This document shows positions 1 to 6,501 of a stretch of DNA of 21,483 nt, in pieces (the first letter of the stretch is position 1; each line of letters begins with the position of its first letter). Location: assembly GCA_002413355.1 (NCBI GenBank), contig DHWV01000081.1, forward strand, positions 58,492 to 79,974. Reading direction: 5' to 3'. The position numbers and the translations under genes are program-made. Source of the stretch: Desulfobulbaceae bacterium UBA5173. GTDB lineage: Bacteria > Desulfobacterota > Desulfobulbia > Desulfobulbales > Desulfobulbaceae. Under the pieces are notes generated by a model. It had not been told where the DNA came from. It saw only the letters and a program-made list of their open reading frames with translations, and made no database searches.

Positions 1-457
1 CGATGGTCACCTGCCGTTCCTGCATCGCCTCCAGCAGGGCGGACTGCACTTTGGACGGAGCGCGGTTAATCTCATCCGCCAGAATGAGCGAGGCGAAAAT
101 CGGTCCCTGTTTGACGACAAACGATGTGTCCCTCGGATTGTAAATTTCAGTGCCAATAATATCCGCTGGCAGCATGTCCGGGGTGAATTGAATGCGGCGG
201 AAGCTGGCCGAGACAGCAGCAGCAAGTGTCTTCACTGACAACGTTTTGGCCAAGCCCGGCAAGCCCTCCAGCAAAATATGCCCGCCGGTGAGCAGGCCGA
301 TCAGCAACCGCTCAACCAGCTTTTCCTGGCCGATAAGATGCTTGGCCATTTCCCGTTGCAGCAGCCCAACCCACGCCGCGCTTTCCCGCACTGCCCGGCT
401 AATTTCCGCGACGGAATGCTGCGGTGCCTGCGTCTCGCCGCCAACAGTCTGATTCAT
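1..457 (-). CDS. MoxR-family AAA+ ATPase, N-terminal part (cut by window edge)
   Basis: The frame is open from an ATG at 457-455 to the window edge (152 codons), so only the N-terminal half of a roughly 310-330-residue protein is visible. The P-loop reads GLPGLAKT, the MoxR variant of Walker A. Walker B reads LILADEINRAP and is followed by SKVQSALLEAMQERQVT, the most conserved stretch of the MoxR/RavA branch. Members are cytoplasmic chaperone-like ATPases that usually act with VWA-domain partners on metalloenzyme or envelope-protein maturation; the partner here would lie beyond the edge. The start is supported by an AAGGAGAG Shine-Dalgarno sequence about 7 nt upstream. A sigma70-like promoter and a leader hairpin precede it. 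The family call is firm; the specific role is unknown. Confidence 0.93.
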   Translation of the reverse strand, partial: MNQTVGGETQAPQHSVAEISRAVRESAAWVGLLQREMAKHLIGQEKLVERLLIGLLTGGHILLEGLPGLAKTLSVKTLAAAVSASFRRIQFTPDMLPADIIGTEIYNPRDTSFVVKQGPIFASLILADEINRAPSKVQSALLEAMQERQVTI

Positions 458-478
458 CAGTTTTCTCTCCTTTGCGAA

Positions 479-496
479 CCGCTCCTGCCGGAGCGG
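479..496 (-). other. Leader hairpin upstream of the moxR-type gene
   Basis: There is a perfect 7-bp GC-rich inverted repeat (CCGCTCC/GGAGCGG) with a 4-nt loop. It lies between the candidate promoter and the ribosome binding site of the MoxR gene, ending a few bases before AAGGAGAG. It has no U-run, so it is more likely an mRNA-stability or translation-tuning element than a terminator. Function is inferred from position only. Confidence 0.4.
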
Positions 497-516
497 AGAT
501 TGTTCTGCCTGAGCAA

Positions 517-545
517 TTGACACGCGCCGCTTTTCGCCCTACACT
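517..545 (+). promoter_or_regulatory. Sigma70-like promoter for the Sel1-repeat gene
   Basis: A perfect TTGACA -35 box (517-522) is separated by 17 bp from TACACT (540-545). The predicted start near 552 gives a leader of about 50 nt before the ATG at 605. It faces away from the moxR promoter, which lies only about 10 bp further along. Confidence 0.6.
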
Positions 546-554
546 GTTCAATCA

Positions 555-583
555 TATATACTTCCGCGCTGCACGCATTGCAA
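555..583 (-). promoter_or_regulatory. Sigma70-like promoter for the MoxR-type gene
   Basis: Read on the minus strand, TTGCAA (583-578) is followed after 17 bp by TATATA (560-555), giving a leader of about 90 nt before the ATG at 457. The -35 box lies inside the leader of the divergent Sel1 gene, so the two transcription units overlap and could interfere with each other. Confidence 0.5.
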
Positions 584-604
584 CTTTCACCGCACGCTCT
601 GGGC

Positions 605-2206
605 ATGGCTTTTTTCGACTTTCTCAAAAAACTGGCAGATCCCGGCAGACACGACCGGCGCAGGCAGCTTGAGGCCGCCTCCTTCCGCCAGGAGGTCGAG
701 GAGGAGGATGGCTGCGCGGTTTTGGACAGCATCCGTATTAAAGAGGAGCCGCAAGCCGCGCTGGAATGTGAACCGCAGGCACAAGCTGCCGCGCCTGTCA
801 AAATACAAATTCAGGCTGAACAACAGGATGCTGGAGTATCGCTGCCGTCTCCGGGCGGCCTGTACGCCATGCGGGAGCGCAACGGCGGCCTGTACCGGCT
901 GGTGAAAGTAGTTCACGCGGAAAACGGCCTTGTGCATGTTCTGCGCTATGCCGGACGCTTCCTGCATGTGCCGGAGCAGCTCTCCGCATCAGAGCTGCAC
1001 TTGGGCACCGATGCCATAGACGGTTCTTTTGGCGCGGAGCATCTGCCGGTTCCGGCGCAGTCCTTTGCTGGCAACAGCGTCTTTATTCAGGAGCAGCCGC
1101 TGGAGGATAGCGACTTCCGGGGCTGGCGACTGTATGTGGATTCCATTTACGACTGCCTGAGCGAAACCGCGCCGTCGTGGCTGCGCAAGGCTGGCTCCTA
1201 TGCGGCGTGGCGCGATGACCGCAATGCCATGGCGGTGCTGGCCGACCGCTACCTGATTGGCGCAGCCCTGCCGAGGGACAGCAAGAAAGCTCTGTACTGG
1301 CTGAATCGGATTGTGCAGCAGGAAATCGGCATTGCCCAGCCCGGCGAGCCGGTGCGGGAGGAATATCAGATCCTCACCGGCGGGGTCTATGTCCGCGCTG
1401 AGGAGGAGGGTAGCTGGGCGGTTTGCAAGGCGGTGCTGAAAGACCGGCATGAAGTGCAAATTCTCTGCTGGCCCGCCTGCTTTGAGCAGCAGCCAAAAAA
1501 AAGCAATCCGGCCCGACTGCTGGCGCAAGCTGCCCAGCCCGGCAAGGAGCCTGTCCATGCCTCGTTGAGCGCAGACGACTTCCTCTGCCGTCCGACGGTG
1601 TTCATGGGCCTACTGCCGGTGACGCTGGAGGAGCTGCACCGCTACCGGGACGCGCTTCGGCAGTTCTGCGGGGAGACTAACCTGCGGCCCAGTACCTTTG
1701 AACTGATTCTTCAACGAGCAGAGGCAGGCGAGGCGGAAGCGCAGGTTGAGGCCGCACAGATTTATCTGACCGGCGACCCTGAATGGGAGGTCGAGCAAAG
1801 CATTGCCGAAGGTGTGACGTGGCTGACCGAGGCGGCCAATCTCGGCTACGGCCCGGCGGCCCACGCGCTGGCCATGATTTGCCGTGACGGTGCTGGCGAG
1901 GCAGTGCTGCCAAATGCCCAGCTCAGTTTTGAATGGCTGCTGTATGCTGCCCAGCTCGATTACGGCCCAGCCCAGTTAGAAGCTGCGGACTGCTGCCTAA
2001 GCGGTCTCGGCTGCCCGCGTGATCCAGCGTTGGCCCACGCTTGGCTTTCTGTAGCGGTCAGCCACGACAACGGCCTGAGCGAGGAGGAAAAGCAACAGGC
2101 CAAAATCCAGCGGCAGGACATTGATACCGCCTTGCCCGCCGCGCAGAAAGCCAAGGCACGGGATTATTTCCGTCAGCTTCAGGATTCGTTTGCGGGCGAA
2201 GCCTGA
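605..2206 (+). CDS. Sel1-repeat protein with a duplicated unrecognised beta-rich domain
   Basis: 533 residues, no signal peptide, so probably cytoplasmic. Sel1-like (TPR-type) helices occur at about residues 204-240 (MAVLADRYLIGAALPRDSKK) and in a longer C-terminal block at about 372-500, with AEAQVEAAQIYLTG and YGPAQLEAADCCLSGLG. Such repeats normally form protein-binding solenoids. Before each helical part lies a similar unit: residues from about 84 start GGLYAMRE and carry RLVKVVHAENGLVHVLRYAGRF; residues from about 259 start GGVYVRAEEEGSW and carry VCKAVLKDRHEVQILCWPACF. Both continue to a VF(I/M) and an Arg-rich helix before the Sel1 part. I do not recognise this beta-rich domain. ATG 605 is preferred over TTG 578, which sits in the -35 box of the divergent gene; neither has a clear ribosome binding site. 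No catalytic residues are evident; a scaffold or adaptor role is inferred. Confidence 0.85.
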   Translation: MAFFDFLKKLADPGRHDRRRQLEAASFRQEVEEEDGCAVLDSIRIKEEPQAALECEPQAQAAAPVKIQIQAEQQDAGVSLPSPGGLYAMRERNGGLYRLVKVVHAENGLVHVLRYAGRFLHVPEQLSASELHLGTDAIDGSFGAEHLPVPAQSFAGNSVFIQEQPLEDSDFRGWRLYVDSIYDCLSETAPSWLRKAGSYAAWRDDRNAMAVLADRYLIGAALPRDSKKALYWLNRIVQQEIGIAQPGEPVREEYQILTGGVYVRAEEEGSWAVCKAVLKDRHEVQILCWPACFEQQPKKSNPARLLAQAAQPGKEPVHASLSADDFLCRPTVFMGLLPVTLEELHRYRDALRQFCGETNLRPSTFELILQRAEAGEAEAQVEAAQIYLTGDPEWEVEQSIAEGVTWLTEAANLGYGPAAHALAMICRDGAGEAVLPNAQLSFEWLLYAAQLDYGPAQLEAADCCLSGLGCPRDPALAHAWLSVAVSHDNGLSEEEKQQAKIQRQDIDTALPAAQKAKARDYFRQLQDSFAGEA

Positions 2207-2209
2207 TCC

Positions 2210-2905
2210 TTAATCAGCGCAATCGCCCTCCGCTTGGAGGACGCTGCCGTAAATTTCCAAATTCAATTCAGCGAAAAAAATCTCCATGAACTCATGTCGC
2301 TTGCGGGCGATCTTCCGTCCGGTTGGGGTCAGCATCTGGCCGCAGACTCTCGACATTTTCACCTGAAATTCGCGGTACGCCGTGTCCTCGCCGGAATAGG
2401 CTTCTGTGGCGGAATGGTCCAGTTCGGCATTATGCAGCCGCGCTCCGACCTGCCCAGCAAAAAGAAAAGCCCTGCCTATGCCGATAGCCCCGATGGAATC
2501 CAGCTTATCGGCATCAAAGAGAATCTTCGCTTCCAAACTCTCCGGTTCGGTGCCGCCTCGGAAACGGTGCGCGCGGATGCAGTGGCAGATAGCGGCCCGG
2601 TCGTCCTCGCTGTAGCCCAGCGAGCAAAGGATCGGTTCCGCCATTTCCGCACCGAGATCAGCATGGCAGACTGAGCCTTTGCTTTGGCTTTCCTGGCTGC
2701 GGCCAATGTCATGCAGCAAAGCCGCCGGGGCAAGAATATCCAAGCGTGCTCCCATGTTGTGACCTATGGCCAGCGCATTCTGCAAGACCCGCTCGGTGTG
2801 ATCCGGGCCGTGCGAGCCGCCTTCCTCCAGACAATGCTGCGCGCTAATCCGGCGCAAAGCGGCAAGTAGCTCCGGGGCAATAGTGGCTTGGTCATGCTTC
2901 ATCAT
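2210..2905 (-). CDS. HD-domain phosphohydrolase (YedJ-like)
   Basis: 231 residues from the chosen ATG. The metal-binding HD signature is complete: HGPDHTERV near residue 32, AALLHDIGR near 66, a later HCIRAHRF, and FDADKLDSIGAIGIGRAF near 130, the ordering seen in the soluble YedJ-like branch of the HD superfamily. These enzymes hydrolyse phosphate esters such as nucleotides with a divalent metal; the substrate cannot be read from sequence. The ATG at 2905 forms an ATGA overlap with the stop of the upstream YkgJ-type gene and lies 6 nt after GGAGAA. The ATG at 2911 is too close to that site. The pair is therefore probably translationally coupled. The stop lies 3 bp from the convergent Sel1 gene, with no room for a separate terminator. 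Confidence 0.88.
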   Translation of the reverse strand: MMKHDQATIAPELLAALRRISAQHCLEEGGSHGPDHTERVLQNALAIGHNMGARLDILAPAALLHDIGRSQESQSKGSVCHADLGAEMAEPILCSLGYSEDDRAAICHCIRAHRFRGGTEPESLEAKILFDADKLDSIGAIGIGRAFLFAGQVGARLHNAELDHSATEAYSGEDTAYREFQVKMSRVCGQMLTPTGRKIARKRHEFMEIFFAELNLEIYGSVLQAEGDCAD

Positions 2906-3642
2906 GCGCATTCTCCAAAATATTCTTGCAGCAGCCAGCGCAGGCCGAGCTGCAAAAGCTCTTCATCATCACCGGCCAAGGCCCGGAGTTCCAGCACCGA
3001 CAGAGGGCGATTCATCTTGATTCTGCCGTCAGCCATTTCTTGGCGGAAAAAATCCACATTGTACAGGGCCATGACAAATTGCTCCATCTGCGCTTGGCTG
3101 AGACGGAACCCAGCCTGAATTGTGGGATGCTGAAGCAGCCGCAGGAGCTGATCGTTGGCTTGATTATACTCGGTCAAACCCTGATGGTGAAGGTATTCCG
3201 GCGCAGTTTGCTCGTGCGGTTCGGCAAAGCCAAAACAATGCGGCTCCCGAAGCAGGACGAACTGCTCGTCCACTGCACCGTCCGCTTGGCGCGAAGCACC
3301 TCGCCCGACAGGATACGCCCGGCAGGCGGCAGGCCGGTCTTCATAAACGCTGCATCCTTGCTCGGTGACGAAAACGCAGCTTGCTCTGCCGTCGTCAATC
3401 ATAGTCAGGAAACAGTCAGAAAAAATCATGCCCTCTTCCCAAGCAACCAACACGTATTGTTCAAGGAAGCTGCCAGAATCCATCTTCAAGCGTTTTTTCA
3501 GGCGTAGCACGTCGTAAGGAGTCAAGGCCAAATCGAGCTGACGGCAGCATTCGGTGAAGCAGGCCAATCCGGGATGGCAGGCGAAACAAAATTTTTCGTC
3601 AGCCGCAAGGGGCTGGCAGTAGTCGGGAAGGGTATTGGACAT
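2902..3642 (-). CDS. YkgJ-family cysteine-cluster protein (CxxCxxCC type)
   Basis: 246 residues, no signal peptide. The N-terminus has the clustered cysteines FCFACHPGLACFTECC (about residues 18-33). A second set, SCVFVTEQGCSVYEDRPAACRAYP (about 109-132), matches the family hallmark of Cys residues around a Y-x-x-RP-x-x-CR-x-(Y/F)P motif. The family (PF03692 type) is thought to bind zinc or an Fe-S cluster, but its reaction is unknown. The C-terminal half is helical without recognisable motifs. No good ribosome binding site is seen at the ATG (3642), so translation may depend on read-through from zwf 48 bp upstream. Its 3' end overlaps the HD gene by 4 nt, suggesting the two products act together. 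Confidence 0.87.
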   Translation of the reverse strand: MSNTLPDYCQPLAADEKFCFACHPGLACFTECCRQLDLALTPYDVLRLKKRLKMDSGSFLEQYVLVAWEEGMIFSDCFLTMIDDGRASCVFVTEQGCSVYEDRPAACRAYPVGRGASRQADGAVDEQFVLLREPHCFGFAEPHEQTAPEYLHHQGLTEYNQANDQLLRLLQHPTIQAGFRLSQAQMEQFVMALYNVDFFRQEMADGRIKMNRPLSVLELRALAGDDEELLQLGLRWLLQEYFGECA

Positions 3643-3690
3643 GGCGGATTATGGTTGTGTTATCCTGCAATGACGATTCGTAACTATCTG

Positions 3691-5166
3691 CTATTCCTCC
3701 CACTCTCGCTCGTCCCGCGCCAGCAGGGCCACTGAAGCAACCGGCCCCCAGCTGCCCGCCGGATAGGGTTTGGGCGGCTCGTTAGTTTTAGCCCAGGCTG
3801 CCTGAATAGAGTCGATCCAAACCCAAGAGCTTTCCACCTCGTCGCGGTGGATGAACAATGCCTGATTGCCCTGCATGACCTCTAAAATCAGCCGCTCGTA
3901 GGCTCCGGCGATGCGCTCTTTGCTGAAGGCTTCGGAAAAGCTTAAATCCAGCATGGTGCGCTGGAGGCGCAGGCCGTTGCCGATCCCAGGCACTTTGTTG
4001 AGCATTTCAATCTCCACGCCCTCGTCCGGCTGAAGGCGGATCACCAGCTTGTTAGCCGGAAGGCTGCGGTAGGAATCGGCAAAGATGTTGTGCGGTAGCG
4101 GCTTGTAGTTGATCACCACTTCTGAGCGTTTGGCGGCCATCGCCTTGCCAGTGCGCAGATAGAACGGCACGCCAGCCCAGCGCCAGTTGTCGATGTCAAC
4201 CCGGATAGCGACAAAGGTTTCCGTGGTTGAGCCAAGAATGCCACCTTTTTCCTCCAAATAGCCCGGCACGGTTTTGCCCTTGATAAAGCCCGGCCCGTAC
4301 TGGCCGCGCACCACCCGCCTGTCGATATTTTTGGCGGTGATGGGCCGCAATGCTTTCAGCACCTTCAGCTTCTCGTTGCGCAGGCTGTCGTCGCGCAGGT
4401 TGACCGGCGGCTCCATCGCCACAAGGGTCAGAATCTGCATCAGATGGTTCTGTACCATGTCGCGCAGCTGGCCCGCTTGATCAAAATAACCCCAGCGGCT
4501 GCCGATGCCCACTTCCTCAGCCACCGTGATCTGCACATGATCAATCGTGTTGTGATCCCAGTTGGTGGTGAAGATTGAGTTGGCGAAGCGCAGGGCAAGC
4601 AGGTTCATCACCGTCTCTTTGCCCAAATAATGATCAATGCGATAGACTTGGTTCTCACTGAAGACGGAGGCGACCAGCTCGTTGATTTCCCGTGAGGAAG
4701 CTAAGTTGCGGCCAATCGGCTTCTCTAACACCACCCTCGTTTCCGGCGTGACCAGCCCGGCATGGGCCAGCCCCGTGCAGATCGGACCAAAGAGCGACGG
4801 AGCTACAGAAAAATAGCTGACAAAAACCCGCATTCGCTGATCGATGATCTCCAGCAGGCGTTTATACTCCTCCGGCACGTCGAGATTGATCAGAACGTAG
4901 CGCATCCGGGCCAGCAACCGCTCTGTTGTCTCTGGCTCCAACGGCTCGCGGACAAAAGTCTGGAGCTTGGCCCGTATTTCCTCCAAAAAGGCATCGTGGC
5001 CGAGTTCATGCCTGGCCACGCCGATGACACGAGTTTCTGTATGCAGCAAGCCCGCTTTTTCAAGCTGATACAGCGAGGGCAGCAGGTTGCGCTGAGACAA
5101 GTCGCCCAGCACCCCGAATATGGTAAAATCGCAGGGTCTTGTTTCCACGGTTATTTTTGTCGGCAA
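3691..5166 (-). CDS. zwf: Glucose-6-phosphate 1-dehydrogenase
   Basis: 491 residues, the normal length, collinear with E. coli Zwf. It oxidises glucose 6-phosphate to 6-phosphogluconolactone with NAD(P)+, the entry to the oxidative pentose phosphate or Entner-Doudoroff routes. Visible are the Rossmann glycine motif (FGVLGDL, residues 17-23), the substrate motif RIDHYLGKE (176-184), and RDMVQNHLMQI with the likely catalytic His. Oddity: GDLSQRN has Asn27 where nearly all homologues have Lys (GDLxxRK), the equivalent of Leuconostoc Lys21, which binds substrate. The start is uncertain: no ATG exists after the in-frame stop at 5175-5173, so TTG (5166) or GTG (5148) must be used, neither with a strong ribosome binding site. 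It lies 20 bp after rlmD. Neither pgl nor gnd is adjacent. Confidence 0.97.
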   Translation of the reverse strand: MPTKITVETRPCDFTIFGVLGDLSQRNLLPSLYQLEKAGLLHTETRVIGVARHELGHDAFLEEIRAKLQTFVREPLEPETTERLLARMRYVLINLDVPEEYKRLLEIIDQRMRVFVSYFSVAPSLFGPICTGLAHAGLVTPETRVVLEKPIGRNLASSREINELVASVFSENQVYRIDHYLGKETVMNLLALRFANSIFTTNWDHNTIDHVQITVAEEVGIGSRWGYFDQAGQLRDMVQNHLMQILTLVAMEPPVNLRDDSLRNEKLKVLKALRPITAKNIDRRVVRGQYGPGFIKGKTVPGYLEEKGGILGSTTETFVAIRVDIDNWRWAGVPFYLRTGKAMAAKRSEVVINYKPLPHNIFADSYRSLPANKLVIRLQPDEGVEIEMLNKVPGIGNGLRLQRTMLDLSFSEAFSKERIAGAYERLILEVMQGNQALFIHRDEVESSWVWIDSIQAAWAKTNEPPKPYPAGSWGPVASVALLARDEREWEE

Positions 5167-5186
5167 GGGTGCTTAATTGTTGACGT

Positions 5187-6500
5187 TCAACTTCTCTCCA
5201 AGACAGCAACAGTCTCAATGTGGCTGGTCTGCGGAAACATGTCGAGCGGAATCAGTTGAGTTAACCGTAAGTTTTTGCCGCACAGGAAAGCAAGATCCCG
5301 GGCCAGAGTGACCGGATCGCACGATATGCAAATGATCTTCTCTGCCCCCAGTTCTGGCAGCAGCGCAGCAGTTTTGCCAATTCCAGCTCGCGGTGGATCA
5401 AGCAAAATAAGGTCTGCCCGCTGCCGCTGCGCAATCATTTGCCGCAGGCTGGCGTGAACGTCGGCGGCAAGAAAATCAGCCTTGATTCCAGACAATTTCG
5501 CGTTGTGCCGCGCCCAACGCACACTTTCTGGACTGCCCTCAACGCCAACAACCTCGCAGCCCGCCAAAGCCAGCGGCACAGAGAAGTTGCCCATGCCGCA
5601 ATACAAATCCAGAACTTTTTTTCCTCGCAGCGTTCCGGCTATCTCCAAGACAAGTCGGACAAGCTGCTCGTTTTGACCAGGATTGACCTGCGAAAAGCAG
5701 CCGCCAGACCACGACAAGACGCAATCGTGACCGGAAATAGAAATCCGCTGCGTCAGTGCTTGAGCGACACCACTCCGGGCATAAAGAAGCTGGAAGCCAT
5801 TTTTGCTCACGCAGCCAATCTGAGCAATGACAGCGCAGGACGCAGCAACCTGAATCGCTGCCTCGGAAAACTGCTGTTTTTCCTTGAACGGCAAAACTAA
5901 AGTGATGTGCCGGTCAAGAGGCGAGCAATGCAGCTCCGCCTCCTCGGTCAGGCCACACAGGCAGCCTAAGTCGGTCAGCTCGGCCACGGCAGCGTTGATC
6001 TCATCCGCTGCTGCCGGGCAGCTGTTGACCGCAATAAATTCATTGCTTTTCTTTTTGAAAAAACCAAGCCGACCAGCCGGGTTGATCTTCAGCCGTAGGC
6101 GGTGGCGATAGCCCCAGCACTGCGGCGACGGCAGCACTTCCGCCACTTCGGCGGCAGGCAGCGGCACATGCGCCCGCTGCATCGCCTCCGCCACAATGGC
6201 TCGCTTGAGCCGCAGCTGCTCAGCATAGCGGCCGTGCTGAAAATCGCAGCCGCCGCACTGCCCATACTGCGGACAATGCGGCGCAACCCGTTCGGGGGAA
6301 GATTCCAGCAGCTCGGCCAGCTCGGCTTCAATGTAACCAGCTTTCCGGCTGAGTTCACGAAGCAGAACGGTTTCTCCGGGCAGCACAAAGCCGGACAGGA
6401 TCACCTGACCGGCTTCAGTGCGGGCCAGCCCTTGGCCGCCCGCGATCACTTTGTCGATGCGGACGGCGTGGAGCTTCTGCGGCAGGGAAGGCGTTGTCAC
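5187..6500 (-). CDS. rlmD: 23S rRNA (uracil-C5)-methyltransferase, RlmD/RumA type
   Basis: 437 residues from GTG 6500. It transfers a methyl group from SAM to C5 of a uracil, by family position U1939 of 23S rRNA, though TrmA/RlmC-type specificity cannot be excluded. A TRAM-like RNA-binding domain fills the first 65 residues. An Fe-S cluster site follows: C76-x5-C82-x2-C85, with the fourth Cys in AVNSCP. The SAM site is LDLYCGMGNFSVPLA, and LDPPRAG and ISCDPVTLARDL carry the catalytic region with the nucleophilic Cys. The frame stays open upstream to 6587, but that would overlap the OmpA-domain gene by 86 bp. The GTG one base after the upstream TAG fits the usual N-terminus. Tight spacing implies co-transcription with the gene upstream and with zwf. 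Confidence 0.93.
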   Translation of the reverse strand: MTTPSLPQKLHAVRIDKVIAGGQGLARTEAGQVILSGFVLPGETVLLRELSRKAGYIEAELAELLESSPERVAPHCPQYGQCGGCDFQHGRYAEQLRLKRAIVAEAMQRAHVPLPAAEVAEVLPSPQCWGYRHRLRLKINPAGRLGFFKKKSNEFIAVNSCPAAADEINAAVAELTDLGCLCGLTEEAELHCSPLDRHITLVLPFKEKQQFSEAAIQVAASCAVIAQIGCVSKNGFQLLYARSGVAQALTQRISISGHDCVLSWSGGCFSQVNPGQNEQLVRLVLEIAGTLRGKKVLDLYCGMGNFSVPLALAGCEVVGVEGSPESVRWARHNAKLSGIKADFLAADVHASLRQMIAQRQRADLILLDPPRAGIGKTAALLPELGAEKIICISCDPVTLARDLAFLCGKNLRLTQLIPLDMFPQTSHIETVAVLERS

Positions 6501-6501
6501 C

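Noticed and set aside
578..604. Upstream TTG start for the Sel1 gene
   Set aside because: The TTG lies inside the -35 box of the divergent promoter and has no ribosome binding site, and the added nine residues match no domain. ATG 605 starts a plausible N-terminus.
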